From: a virus
Direction: 5' to 3' (one strand)
IMG/VR virus record: IMGVR_UViG_3300020470_000612
Coordinates: 1-22,745 of that record
DNA: 22,745 nt
The notes beneath the pieces are model-generated. The model saw nothing but the letters and a program-made list of their open reading frames with translations, made no database searches and was not told the DNA's origin. Below are positions 7,301 through 16,619 of the stretch, one piece after another; within the stretch, counting starts at the first letter, position 1; every line of letters starts with the position of its first letter. The position numbers and the translations under genes were made by a program.

Positions 7301-8687
7301 CAGCCACAGTAGCGTTATTATCTACAGTCAAGTCATCTATTTTTGCTACACCATCAATATATAAATTAGTCCATTCTCTAGTAGCTGAACCTAAACTTCC
7401 TGCTCCATTTGTTTTTGGTATGAGTGAAGTAGAAACACCTTGTCCACTTCCTGTTGCAACTGAGAGTTCATCTATATTTGCGACACCATCTATGTACAAA
7501 TCTTTCCATTCTTTTGAAGAAGAACCTAAATCTCTTGCATTATCTGTAGAAGGTATCAAATCTGAGTCAAATTGTCCAGTTGCTGTAATCGTATCTGATG
7601 TTGCATTACCTAAATCTACATTACCTTCAGCACTAAAATTCTGTACAGTTAAATCACCTGTTATCCCTAATGTACCTGCGATTGTGGCATTATCATCAAC
7701 TGTCAACGTATCGACTTTAGCAATACCATCTATGTAAAGATTTCTCCATTCATAAGTTGAAGAACCAATATCTCTTGCATTATCTGAAGTTGGTAAAATA
7801 TGACTTGAAAATCCTAATCCAGCTGAAGTTCCCAAAGCTATAGTATCAATATTTGCAACACCATCAATATGTAAATCATTCCATTTTGCACTAGAACTTC
7901 CTATGTCTAATGAGCCTGATGGAAGAAGAGAACCATTTGTTGTTAGTCCTTGAACAGTAAGTCTTCCGACATGGGCACCCGAACCATCTGCACTAAATGT
8001 ATGCATAACAGTATTAGAGTTATTCATAATCTTGAAGTTACTATCACCATCAGTACTTACAAGTTGCATTAATAAATCTGAGTCACCAGCAGTAGAACTA
8101 CCATCTCCATATATTCTAAACTTATCTGCTCCAGCTGTTCCTGCGGAAAATCTAAGATCAGGTGTATTTAATTCTTCAGAGAAAGATGTATTTGATGAAG
8201 ATAAGATTAAGTGTGCGGCATTAGAAGACAAGTCTTGCATATTTCTCAAGCTGAGAGAAACAGCAGTAATTTGATCAGAGCCAGTTTTTCTTAATAATTG
8301 TCCTGAAGAACCACCAGTTGCTCTTATTCTTGATATATCTCCAAGTATAATTCTATCTGATGATGCTGTTGTGAAGTTTACATTACCAGTAAATTCTGTA
8401 TTCGCTGATACTGTTAATGTTCTTGCATTAATAGTTGTGTTTGAAGTAATCGTTATATTACTGATACTTGAAGTATTACCACCTCTAATAATACTTGCTC
8501 TTAAATCGTTAGCACTCCATTTACCCTTAATATGCCCATCACCACGTGCTGTTCCACCTCTTGCCGCAGAACCTGCTCTAGTAACTGTGACTACGTTGTT
8601 ACTTAAAACTGTTGCGGCTAGATTTGTATTAAGTCTCCAAGTATTAAAACTATCTACAAGATTTGTATTTGCTACTGCTACAGTCAT
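4329..8687 (-). CDS. Large mosaic tail-fibre protein
   Basis: Protein of 1452 residues made of repeated low-complexity beta modules. About six copies of a motif of the type LYIDGVAKID, each preceded by a NARDLGSS..EW-like segment, occur between about residues 270 and 730. A 28-residue tandem repeat lies near 490-545, a duplicated module of about 78 residues (both containing GSATAxPxIT..KG) near 790-950, a VKGVASFDSGDFAVSSG segment near 955, and a module with VNSTTVSIADPIFEMG and RGIIMKYHNG near 1050-1085 that recurs in marine phage fibres. Then come short ITGNVTGN repeats (about 1110-1200) and a C-terminal helical-looking AKL/AKI region. This pattern fits a trimeric fibre shaft with a variable distal end; receptor recognition is inferred. 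No peptidase S74 chaperone domain is visible at the C-terminus. The start has AAGG upstream and lies 2 nt after the coiled-coil gene. Confidence 0.75.
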   Translation of the reverse strand: MTVAVANTNLVDSFNTWRLNTNLAATVLSNNVVTVTRAGSAARGGTARGDGHIKGKWSANDLRASIIRGGNTSSISNITITSNTTINARTLTVSANTEFTGNVNFTTASSDRIILGDISRIRATGGSSGQLLRKTGSDQITAVSLSLRNMQDLSSNAAHLILSSSNTSFSEELNTPDLRFSAGTAGADKFRIYGDGSSTAGDSDLLMQLVSTDGDSNFKIMNNSNTVMHTFSADGSGAHVGRLTVQGLTTNGSLLPSGSLDIGSSSAKWNDLHIDGVANIDTIALGTSAGLGFSSHILPTSDNARDIGSSTYEWRNLYIDGIAKVDTLTVDDNATIAGTLGITGDLTVQNFSAEGNVDLGNATSDTITATGQFDSDLIPSTDNARDLGSSSKEWKDLYIDGVANIDELSVATGSGQGVSTSLIPKTNGAGSLGSATREWTNLYIDGVAKIDDLTVDNNATVAGTLGITGVTTAGTLNATAITASGTTAVNGLTATTVTANSAVDLNATLNVDGNTTLNGVTATTVTANGAVDLKSTLNVDGNTTMKGNVGLGDNSSDVITATGTFGGTANFTNLTTSGNMDIGDGSSDTLTITASVDSSILPTGTVNLGANGSRWASVYATDIVANNITLGVSGQGAGNSLTVYGNLTVTGSSIVPSGGTISAPAGTYTNLTATGTFNSNGSTDLGNGSSDTISMIGVVDTDIIPTGTRSLGSSSAPWEKLWVNDLDIADDLVVDDDLTVSGDAGVTGTATVGVLAVSGASTLNGDVDFDGALTRDGGTVLFDTNGVLNAAGSISSGAITSTMLADANSNHSASQTIGSATAVPIITFNKKGQITKASTTAVAGVSNFAYDATNKRFRITTQSGANFDATIASGSITSAQLDTMSGLSAQQYGSATAIPQITVDAKGRVTAAGTIAVAGVSGTTYTSSNNNFRVSTADGKTYDSTIAPASATVKGVASFDSGDFAVSSGAVTLKDATTGAVLAVAGTANEIDVSRSNGTVTVGMPTDVTVAGQLNVGENIVVSGNLIVAGTTTTVNSTTVSIADPIFEMGADGSDDNLDRGIIMKYHNGSAAKKAFMGYDDSTSKFVMIADATDNSSKISGSPSTLVANIEGNITGNVTGNVTGNINGTIGAGTPTTGAFTTIAASGAITASGGVTGNVTGNITSSGSSTLATVDINGGAIDGTTIGASSAAAGSFTTINASGTITGNVTGALTGNAATATKLATGRTIGGTLFDGSAPIDVKVKTVSEQSSTSAQYLTFVSSSTTTGVQDIKESSNLTFTPSTGVLLTPKLKATTEVNTTKVVRADTGADLIYPVSGAKGYEFKGNANSATQLATSTTFAIDGVITGSIGYDGTQATRTINTVYKNGGGTKISEADINNNSVSAAHLKADSVETTRIVDLNVTTAKLAATAVTEAKIGAGAVSQAKLKSAVSLQILDASGNALKTLYGPGA
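5843..6311 (-). repeat. Two-copy module of about 78 residues inside the fibre gene
   Basis: Two adjacent segments align throughout: both run SG.ITS..L, then GSATA.P.IT...KG..T, then AVAGVS, then FR..T..G...D.TIA. The first copy covers roughly 6070-6311 and the second roughly 5843-6075; limits are approximate. The copies are diverged at the DNA level, so this is an old internal duplication. The GSAT.IP.IT segment is common in phage fibre proteins. Confidence 0.65.
7053..7220 (-). repeat. 84-bp tandem repeat (28 residues, two copies) in the fibre gene
   Basis: Unit 1 is 7137-7220 and unit 2 is 7053-7136, head to tail without a gap. Protein units begin NGLTATTVTAN and NGVTATTVTAN and end LNVDGNTTL and LNVDGNTTM. 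By hand count they differ at 5 of 28 residues and about 22 of 84 bases. Confidence 0.85.
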
Positions 8688-8689
8688 CT

Positions 8690-8893
8690 CTAACCTTCTT
8701 TGTTAATCAATTGTTGGACAAGAGACTTTAGTTCTGTTATTTCGGATTTCATTTGTTCTATCTCTTTATCTTTTTGTTGAGCCTGTTCTCTTCTTTTTCT
8801 ATACAATTGTAAACTATTCAAATCAGTTTCTAAAACAGCACTATTTTTATTATCCCTAATTAATGTTTCACTATTCTCTATTTTTTGATACAT
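8690..8893 (-). CDS. Small coiled-coil protein between DUF4815-type and fibre genes
   Basis: Protein of 67 residues. The C-terminal half shows a clear heptad pattern (KEIEQMKSEITELKSLVQQL) after a charged RKRREQAQQKDK segment, so a trimeric or dimeric coiled coil is likely. It fits exactly between its neighbours: 5 nt after the stop of the 1982-residue gene and 2 nt before the ATG of the fibre gene. Upstream AGGTATAAG is only a fair ribosome binding site, so coupling to the preceding gene is probable. An out-of-frame ATG lies 4 nt upstream. Family not recognised; position suggests a fibre-attachment or fibre-trimerisation adaptor, which is inference. Confidence 0.7.
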   Translation of the reverse strand: MYQKIENSETLIRDNKNSAVLETDLNSLQLYRKRREQAQQKDKEIEQMKSEITELKSLVQQLINKEG

Positions 8894-8898
8894 TCATC

Positions 8899-11800
8899 TT
8901 ATACCTGTAATGCGATACTTCTCAAATCTTTAACCATCGGAACACTAGATGTTGATGTAGATGTAAATACAATCTTAAAAGCAAAAGTTTTATAAGTCTT
9001 GTAAATACTACCACTAGATGTTCTATATGAAACAATATTACTATCAGCACTATTTAGTCTTGCCTGATTATCATTATTGGTACCTAAAAAGTTTTGTCCA
9101 TCAGTATTTGCTGACAATCCATATTCAAATTCTTTAAAGTCAGAAGTGTTTACACTATCAGATATAGTAGTTGAAGGTGTAACTTGTGTCAATAAAGTAT
9201 AATCTTTATCATTTAAACTTTCACCATCATCTGCTGATTTTAATTGAGCATAAACTTTAATATCAGTACCAGATGGTTTATAAGCTGTTAAGTATACTGT
9301 CATATCTTCAGCATCTTGTCCGTCAGCTAATTCAATTGGTTTTGAGAAATATCTTGTAACTGCTCCACCCACTTCTTTTGTATCTTCATTACTTGAACTA
9401 TTATTAATTACGTTTTCTAATGAATATACATTTGCTCTGGATAAGTCAGCAACTGGTGACATTTTGGAATCACTTGTGTTAAATAATCCTTTAACAACTA
9501 ATGTCTTCTTCGAACCATTAACAGCCGATAAGGCACTCTCATTCATCTTACTGAATATTTTCTTTTCATTATCTGTAAAATGATTTTCAATTTCTTGTTC
9601 TAAATTACTCCAATTACCACTTATAACACCACCACTAGTAGTTGTTCTTACACTCCAAGTTGTAGAAGTGTTTGCATAGTTTATAACAGGAACTTTTGGA
9701 ACAAGAACATTATTAATTATATTTTCAGCACTAGTAACTCTTGCTGTAGCACCACTTACTTGTCCTCTAATCCAACCATTAGCTGTAGTTGCCCAAGTAG
9801 AAGTATTAATAGTCATCTTACCATTTAAAGTATCATTAAATTCTAGAAAACCATTATTTGTATTTGCAGTAAATGCCGTAGTATTACCCACCCAAGTACC
9901 ATTTAACTTTACGTTATTTGTATTTGATGAAGCAGTAGTTGGAAAATCTCCGTATGCATCTACTTTAAGTGTACATCTTCCAGCTACGTTATTTCTAACT
10001 ATTTGTCTTACAGTACCATTTGCAAAATTTGTACCAGATGATGCATGAGTTGTTAATACTCCACCCACTGGTATCGTAGCATTGTTAGAAATTGTAATAA
10101 CTGATTCTGCTCTAATCTTTTCCCCTGGATTAAAAGTACCTGTAGGATTATCATAGTTAAAGAAATCGTGATCTGGATTTTCTAGATAAAGTGTACCTTG
10201 TGCTGTATTAAACTCTGCTCTCCAAAGTTTGAATTTTAAATCTTCAGATTGAATAGGACTCCAAGTTCTATCATTAGCTGAAGTCATTAATATACCAGTT
10301 GCTGGTTGCTTATCAATTAACTCATTAGTGTTAATATCTTTAGCACCCATCTTAGCACACCATACAGCATACTCTTCTGTATTACCAGCTGGAATTAATA
10401 CTACACAATAATCTTTATAATTCTTTAAGAATATTGGTGAGTCAAAAGTAAATGTTGTAGCTGTGGCCGCAGAAGTTGTACTTACGTTAATCGCCGCAGG
10501 AAACAATGTTTTTGTACCATATGGTAAAACTGTTTTTGTTGGAAGCCCATTTTCTACTTCACGTATTTGAACTGTGATAGGTAATGAAGCGGCTTTCTTA
10601 TAAAAGAATAAATCTATTTTAGTGATAAACACACCAGCAGATTGTTCTTCATTAACAGAGAAAGTTTGTGCAAGTGGATCGTAGTTATTCCATTGACTAT
10701 CTACTACAACATTTGTAGTATCAATTCTTGTTTCAGTAACATTTTCTGTAACAACTTGAGGGATAACTAATTGTGCTGATGCCCCTCTTTGTGTTATATT
10801 TAATGGAATACTTGTATAGTCAGAAAATGAAGAAGTTGTTACTAAGTCTGTTGCTATCTGTGTGTTCGCAACATCTTGTAATTTAAATCTTCTTGTACCA
10901 ACTCTAAACTTCATCTCTTCTGTATCAGGGATACGGAACTTACCATATATAGAACCAGCCGCATCTGTAGTTAAATTACTACCTTCAGCGGCAGTATTCG
11001 CTCCAGCAGAATTAGTTGGAGTAGTAAAATCATTAACTAGTTCATCATCAAAGTATGGATAAACTCTTGTGCTTGGTTTCATACCATGTGCAGTAAAAGA
11101 TATTAATCTGGATCTCATATATTCACGTACACTAACTTCTTGTACGTAATTACCAATATCAAAAGTCTGAGTTGAAGCAGAAATAGTAGTTTGTATACCT
11201 GATCTGATTTGATCTTGCTGTTGCTGTTGCATTGTCAAGTTCCACCAGCCACCTTGTCCTTGCTGTGTATCACCCCAAGTACCACCAACTAATCGAGGTG
11301 GATCTTGAGTATTAATCCAAGTTCCCCAATCTGTACCAGTAAAACCAGTATGTTCTGCTAATTGTTGAAATGATTCATAGATACCAGAAAAGTCCATTTG
11401 AATATCTGGTAGAGATGTTATATCTGGAGTATTGTCCATTGATGGGCTAAGTGTCATAACACCTTGCCAATTAAATGTTAATTCTTGAACAGGATTTCTA
11501 GCTTTACTTGCCTTATTCTGATTGATGAATGAAGCGTGTGTATAACCTAGAGTAACTAAATCACCAGTTTTAGTGATATTAGATGATGTAAAAGTTTTAT
11601 CTTTTTCTAAAGTTAAGTCTCTTCTCTTATAGAAAGGACGTAGCACGTTATTATTTCTATCGATAGCGGCTCTATATCCAACTTTTGTTGAATCAGATAG
11701 ATTATGTCCGTCAAAGTTTTCTACAAAGAAACCATTTTTAAATCTATCAAAACCAGAAGAGTTAAATAACTGCTTATTCTTTACAGAGGCTTCAAGAGCA

Positions 11801-14800
11801 TTTAATGAAGAATAGTATTCAGTATTTCTAATTCTATCATCAAGTCCTCTTAAATCTTTCATAGTATAACGTCTGTTATTATCAAGAGTTAGTTTAACAC
11901 CATACTTGTGCTTGTCATTATCTCTTGCTACTTTAGTAGACAATGATGGGAAAACAGGAATGTCTAACGCACCGATTGTCATAGAGTTTGCTTTTTCTTC
12001 TGGTAATCTTGGAGTAACTCCAGGGGTTCCCTTAATAACTTCAACTTTACCTTCTTCTGTGATAATAATTCTATCTTTTCTTGGTAGATAGTGCTGAACA
12101 TCAGCTTGAAAGTTTTCACCTGGTGCCATCATAAAAGCGCCATCTCCGTCCATAGCAAAAGCTGTAGAAGCCGCTGGATTTGTAGGTGTACCAGCAAGTG
12201 TTGCCGTTGTTGTTGGATTACAAGTGTTCGCTTTAAAAGGCCTGAAATCTACTGCATCTCTTAATTCTATAACTTTACCTGTTGATGGTGAAGTAAAGCT
12301 TGGTATTTCCCAAGTTTTAATTGAAGTAGATGAAGTAGTGCTATCATTTACAGGATAAGAGTCTACTGATAAGAAACCAATTCCTTGCGAATAATTTCTT
12401 TCGAAAAAAGAAAACTTGACAAGTAGTGCTTTATTTGTTATATTAAGGGTACTTGTAGGTTTCTTAACAAGTTTAGAAGTGTCATACATATCATCTTTTT
12501 GTCCAGAGTCAATAGTAAAATGAGATGTAACATTTGTATCATTAACTGTAACTGCTGTTTGATCGGTACCCATATAAACAGCTTCTAGTTTATATGCATC
12601 TGAAACACCTAAACTCCAAGGACCTGCATTTGTGGCACTATGATTATTTGTAGTAATTGTAATATACTGACTCTTACGAACAGTTTTTGCAGATTGTACA
12701 GCACTTGAACGTAGAACATTAAAGTAAACAGATGCCGCAAAACTACTTGACACATTTGCTTGTTGTAAGTTAATGTTATGTTGTGAAGACGTAGATGTTA
12801 TAGCTCCATTGGCATCCATGTCAAATATGTAACCTTTTGGAAATACATTATTGTGTGATACGCCTGCGGCCGCATTTAGTCCTGATCTTGTTACTGGTTC
12901 AGTATTTGCTAGTGTGAGTGATGTATCACTATTAACTGTTGCAATTCTGTGAATATAGTTATTAGAACCATCTTTAATTCTTATTACATCACCAGCTTGA
13001 TATGTTTGTAGAAACTGAGTTCCGCCACCAACAACTGCTTTAGCATTAACAGAAACAATATGTCCTTTTCTTGGGGCAGAATGGGCTGTTGCTTTTGAAA
13101 CTACAATAATTTGTCTTTCTTGATCAGCAGTTAAAGAACCAGTTTCATTCATAGTCTCAGTACCACCAGCATGGGCAGAGTTTGCTGAAACTGTAGCGGC
13201 TAAAGATGTACCAGAACCGGGTGAAAATGTAACTGATTTTTCTGTTCTGTAAACAAATTGTGTATCTACGTTATTAGATGAATCTTTAAGTGTCTTTGTT
13301 CCCAAGAAACTAAATGGTAACACTAAATTATTTTTACTTGATTCTTCTAATCTTGCAGAAGTTGTACCATAAGCTGAAGAAGTAACAATATCAGCCATTG
13401 AATTGTGTGTTGAGTTAACTTCAAATAGTGAACGTACACTACTAAAAGATTTACCAGTATTCATTTTAATATCAAAGATATATATTTTGAATTGTCCATC
13501 TGGAGTACCAGAAGTTCCAGAATGATAATTAAAACCTCTTACTTTACACGTTCCGATTTCATTACCAGTAACAGCTTGATCACCAAAATTTACTTGTGAT
13601 ATTCCGAGTTGTGGTGCATCTCTAAGTGATACTTCTCTAAGTCCTTGAAAGTCCCAACCACCAACAACTTCTTTACAGATAACATAGTTACCAAAACTTT
13701 GTGATAAAACTCTAGCATCTTTAGTTGTGTAGTCTGTAGCTTTGTCAAACTCAATTGGTGTTGGATTAATTAAATGAACTTTCTGTCCATTTACGTATCC
13801 CATACCTTTATCTACTTCAGCTATTAGTTTATTTGCATTACCACCTTGTGCAGTATTATATCTACCTAAGTTTGTGCTTTCTTTTAAATGTTCACGTATA
13901 CGAACTGTAAAAGGTTCTACTGCATAGTTACCGTGGGCTTCGTGCATCTTCATTGATATATGTTTACCAATATCTGAATATACAGTATCTTTTACATTTC
14001 TTATTATTTCACCATCTTTCAATTCTACAACTGTGAAAAATGTATCTGTATTCGCTGTAGCTGAAGCACGACTTGCCAATGTTGGAAGAAGTTTTAATCT
14101 GGTAGCACCAGGGGCCGCAAAGTTTGTTGATCCACTTGCGTTGTCTAAAAGAGAACTATCTGCGTTTGAATCTACTGTGCTTTCAACTGTTTGAAATCCA
14201 ACTTTTTTACTTGGGTTTGTTGTGTACTTATCAACGATATGACTTTGTGAAGTAACTCTAACAAAATGTCCTTTGTGATATATTACTCCATCACCAACTG
14301 TTGCTCTTGTCCCTAACCCGGAAGAACTGCTCGATATCGTATTACCAGCAACGATAAAAGCGTTACCAGTACGATTTCTTAAGGTTAGAACTTCATTGTC
14401 TGCAAAAGTTTTAGTTGTGTTATTTGTACCAGAATTTGTATACTTAACAAAAAGAGTTAGATAATTTGGAGCATTTGATTCTGAACCTTCAGCAACATCA
14501 ATCAACTGTGCTGTCATACCAGAAGTTGTACCTGTAACAATTGAGTTTGCAACTACGCCACCAGAATAAAAGTCTGTTAATAATAGCACTCGGTTATTAG
14601 CATCTTTATCTCTTAGTTTTACGTAATCTATTCTTTCTATTTTTAAAGCCGCACCAGTAACGATTGTTCCGTCTATCAATATTTCATTACCAAATCTCTC
14701 TATTTGATTTTGAAGAATTGTCTGAAGCTGAGTCAGTTCCCTTGCCTGTACAGCATAACCAGGACGAAATAAAACTCTATTGAAGTTTTTTGTTTCGTCA

Positions 14801-14847
14801 AAGTCATCAAAATATGGGCTTTGATTTAAATTTGTTTCTAGTGCCAT
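8899..14847 (-). CDS. Giant virion structural protein, DUF4815-type N-terminus
   Basis: Protein of 1982 residues, the largest in the window. The N-terminus (SPYFDDFDETKNF, then RVLFRPGYAVQARELTQLQ at about 24-42, then LQNQIERFGNEI) is the hallmark of the DUF4815 family of marine T4-like virion proteins. A glutamine/tryptophan-rich patch (GQGGWWNLTMQQQQQDQ) lies near residue 1200. Straight after it, at about 1240-1260, is MRSRLISFTAHGMKPSTRVY, and near 1390 DPLAQTFSVNEEQSAGVFIT, both widespread motifs in myovirus peripheral baseplate or fibre-attachment proteins. The rest is beta-rich, Ser/Thr/Asn-rich sequence. It occupies the T4 gp9-gp10 position but shows no visible similarity to them. TAAAGG stands just upstream of the ATG, 11 nt after gp8. 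Likely role: connects the wedge baseplate to the fibres. Confidence 0.75.
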   Translation of the reverse strand: MALETNLNQSPYFDDFDETKNFNRVLFRPGYAVQARELTQLQTILQNQIERFGNEILIDGTIVTGAALKIERIDYVKLRDKDANNRVLLLTDFYSGGVVANSIVTGTTSGMTAQLIDVAEGSESNAPNYLTLFVKYTNSGTNNTTKTFADNEVLTLRNRTGNAFIVAGNTISSSSSGLGTRATVGDGVIYHKGHFVRVTSQSHIVDKYTTNPSKKVGFQTVESTVDSNADSSLLDNASGSTNFAAPGATRLKLLPTLASRASATANTDTFFTVVELKDGEIIRNVKDTVYSDIGKHISMKMHEAHGNYAVEPFTVRIREHLKESTNLGRYNTAQGGNANKLIAEVDKGMGYVNGQKVHLINPTPIEFDKATDYTTKDARVLSQSFGNYVICKEVVGGWDFQGLREVSLRDAPQLGISQVNFGDQAVTGNEIGTCKVRGFNYHSGTSGTPDGQFKIYIFDIKMNTGKSFSSVRSLFEVNSTHNSMADIVTSSAYGTTSARLEESSKNNLVLPFSFLGTKTLKDSSNNVDTQFVYRTEKSVTFSPGSGTSLAATVSANSAHAGGTETMNETGSLTADQERQIIVVSKATAHSAPRKGHIVSVNAKAVVGGGTQFLQTYQAGDVIRIKDGSNNYIHRIATVNSDTSLTLANTEPVTRSGLNAAAGVSHNNVFPKGYIFDMDANGAITSTSSQHNINLQQANVSSSFAASVYFNVLRSSAVQSAKTVRKSQYITITTNNHSATNAGPWSLGVSDAYKLEAVYMGTDQTAVTVNDTNVTSHFTIDSGQKDDMYDTSKLVKKPTSTLNITNKALLVKFSFFERNYSQGIGFLSVDSYPVNDSTTSSTSIKTWEIPSFTSPSTGKVIELRDAVDFRPFKANTCNPTTTATLAGTPTNPAASTAFAMDGDGAFMMAPGENFQADVQHYLPRKDRIIITEEGKVEVIKGTPGVTPRLPEEKANSMTIGALDIPVFPSLSTKVARDNDKHKYGVKLTLDNNRRYTMKDLRGLDDRIRNTEYYSSLNALEASVKNKQLFNSSGFDRFKNGFFVENFDGHNLSDSTKVGYRAAIDRNNNVLRPFYKRRDLTLEKDKTFTSSNITKTGDLVTLGYTHASFINQNKASKARNPVQELTFNWQGVMTLSPSMDNTPDITSLPDIQMDFSGIYESFQQLAEHTGFTGTDWGTWINTQDPPRLVGGTWGDTQQGQGGWWNLTMQQQQQDQIRSGIQTTISASTQTFDIGNYVQEVSVREYMRSRLISFTAHGMKPSTRVYPYFDDELVNDFTTPTNSAGANTAAEGSNLTTDAAGSIYGKFRIPDTEEMKFRVGTRRFKLQDVANTQIATDLVTTSSFSDYTSIPLNITQRGASAQLVIPQVVTENVTETRIDTTNVVVDSQWNNYDPLAQTFSVNEEQSAGVFITKIDLFFYKKAASLPITVQIREVENGLPTKTVLPYGTKTLFPAAINVSTTSAATATTFTFDSPIFLKNYKDYCVVLIPAGNTEEYAVWCAKMGAKDINTNELIDKQPATGILMTSANDRTWSPIQSEDLKFKLWRAEFNTAQGTLYLENPDHDFFNYDNPTGTFNPGEKIRAESVITISNNATIPVGGVLTTHASSGTNFANGTVRQIVRNNVAGRCTLKVDAYGDFPTTASSNTNNVKLNGTWVGNTTAFTANTNNGFLEFNDTLNGKMTINTSTWATTANGWIRGQVSGATARVTSAENIINNVLVPKVPVINYANTSTTWSVRTTTSGGVISGNWSNLEQEIENHFTDNEKKIFSKMNESALSAVNGSKKTLVVKGLFNTSDSKMSPVADLSRANVYSLENVINNSSSNEDTKEVGGAVTRYFSKPIELADGQDAEDMTVYLTAYKPSGTDIKVYAQLKSADDGESLNDKDYTLLTQVTPSTTISDSVNTSDFKEFEYGLSANTDGQNFLGTNNDNQARLNSADSNIVSYRTSSGSIYKTYKTFAFKIVFTSTSTSSVPMVKDLRSIALQV

Positions 14848-14858
14848 CTACTTTACCT

Positions 14859-16619
14859 TTAAAAATCTAGTATAACTTTTATGTCTTCAGTCTGATCAAC
14901 TGCTCTTGTAACTTTTTGAAAATTCTCAACATGAATAAATTCTCCAGAGTATGTGTTTGCCTCTGGTCCAGCAATAGCTGATACTGTTGCTCTAATTGTG
15001 GAATCTCCTCTTTTTAATAATTGATCATTCTTTGTAAAGGGTACAAAAGTACCATAACTATCTACATTATTTAGATAGATATTAAAGAACGATACATCAG
15101 AGTTTGTTTCATCATCTTTAATAAAAACGATTGTACCATTTGCTCCAGTTGATGCTTGTGCAACTGAGGCACTTCTTCTAGCAGAGGCGTTCAATTCAGT
15201 AATATATCCAATGTTACCTGCTTCTGCTCTAAGTCTTAATCTTTCATTTGTAATTTCATCATTTACTGCAAATTGATTCTGTGGTACATTGTTTATTATT
15301 TGCTGATAAGATATATTCAATCTAGTTGTCAATCTTAATGTATCAGCACTATTAGACGTATTAGCAATTGCCTCTGTCATAATAGCATTATTCGAATTAA
15401 CTTTTAATATTGGATCTTTTAGAATACCAACTGTTCTGAACTCAGTATTAGCTGGAATATATCCAGCACCAGTTGAAGAAGTACCACGACTTCCTTTAAA
15501 CTGAGCATTTAAACATATTTTATTTCCACCCAATTCTCTTATAGCATCTTTACCGTGGCCACCAATTGGAGATATAATTGCATTTGCTGTTGCACCAGTA
15601 CCGTGAGTAGTATTAGATGAAATATAAACTTTTGCTCTTGTATACTTAGAACCCACTGCTATAACATTAACATTAGATATATTTCCATTTGTATTAACTA
15701 ATGAATAAGCTAATGCCCCAACGCCATCTCCAACTATATTGACTGTTGGAGAAATCATGACAACTGAATCTGTGAATGGTGTAGTGGTGAAATTCGTGTT
15801 AGTTGTTAGTGTTCTTGTTGTTCCTGCGTAATTAACTATTCTTCTTAATTGTCCTACTCCAGTACCAGATTGTATATAAACTGAATCGCCATTATAATAA
15901 TTATCAACTGTTGATGGATTACCTGATGCTAACTGAATTGTATTTACAGTTGCACCTATAACAGCAGTACTTGGTACCATTTCATAACTAGCACCAACAT
16001 TCTCTGTTTCTACTACGTGTATCGCACCATTAACAGAAGCATTTTGAACTGCTAATTGATTTACTTGTTCAGAAGAACCATCACTTGCTGATAATGTCTG
16101 AACGGGCATATGTGATGCTGTTAAAAATTTATTTGCTTGTCCTAAACTAATAGTATACATATACTTCCAAGTATAACCATCAGAAGTTGAAAAAGGTTGT
16201 GTCGCAAAACTAGTCGGCTTAACTGTTGACTTTCCACCTTTATTGTTGTATAAACATTTGTATACATTCATTTGATCTGTAAGAACATAGAATGATTGTC
16301 CATATAAGCCTTTATTAGTGTGCTTATACATTGGATAAACTGTATTAATTTCCCAATCAACTCTTGGTATTACGTGACTAACATCAGTAACAGAAATCTT
16401 TTTGGCCGCGACTGCTTCTTTCCACATTTTATAATGTTTATCATAGATAGTTTCTTCAGCATTATCGGCAGTTGGCTCATTAGGCCAATCATTTGATTTA
16501 CCTAAAACAGCATATAAAATTGTAGAGTTTTTTGTTGTTCTACTATCTGTTCTTTTTAAAGATTCTACGAAAGCTTTCGCTCCCATAATATTCATTTCTT
16601 TACTTGCATAAGATGACAT
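14859..16619 (-). CDS. 8: Baseplate wedge protein gp8-like
   Basis: Protein of 586 residues. The N-terminal third matches the gp8 signature: VIPRVDWEINTVYPMYKH at about 85-102, GQSFYVLTDQMNVYKCLYNN at about 108-127, then STVKPTS and SDGYTWKYMYTISLGQANKF leading to HMPVQT. T4 gp8 is a baseplate wedge subunit that dimerises and joins gp7 and gp10 region proteins; that is established for T4. T4 gp8 is 334 residues, so this copy is much enlarged: the middle holds an inserted beta module (YYNGDSVYIQSGTGVGQLRR near 245) and a ISPIGGHGKDAIRELGG segment near 350, the latter seen in gp8 of marine phages. Its ATG overlaps the previous stop (TAATG), with AGGAA upstream. A TATAAATA string 98 nt upstream is coding and weakly supported as a promoter. 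Confidence 0.85.
   Translation of the reverse strand: MSSYASKEMNIMGAKAFVESLKRTDSRTTKNSTILYAVLGKSNDWPNEPTADNAEETIYDKHYKMWKEAVAAKKISVTDVSHVIPRVDWEINTVYPMYKHTNKGLYGQSFYVLTDQMNVYKCLYNNKGGKSTVKPTSFATQPFSTSDGYTWKYMYTISLGQANKFLTASHMPVQTLSASDGSSEQVNQLAVQNASVNGAIHVVETENVGASYEMVPSTAVIGATVNTIQLASGNPSTVDNYYNGDSVYIQSGTGVGQLRRIVNYAGTTRTLTTNTNFTTTPFTDSVVMISPTVNIVGDGVGALAYSLVNTNGNISNVNVIAVGSKYTRAKVYISSNTTHGTGATANAIISPIGGHGKDAIRELGGNKICLNAQFKGSRGTSSTGAGYIPANTEFRTVGILKDPILKVNSNNAIMTEAIANTSNSADTLRLTTRLNISYQQIINNVPQNQFAVNDEITNERLRLRAEAGNIGYITELNASARRSASVAQASTGANGTIVFIKDDETNSDVSFFNIYLNNVDSYGTFVPFTKNDQLLKRGDSTIRATVSAIAGPEANTYSGEFIHVENFQKVTRAVDQTEDIKVILDF

Noticed and set aside
11200-11240. CAG/CTG-like trinucleotide run
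   Set aside because: It encodes the short glutamine patch of the giant virion protein; only five Gln in a row, not an expanded microsatellite.
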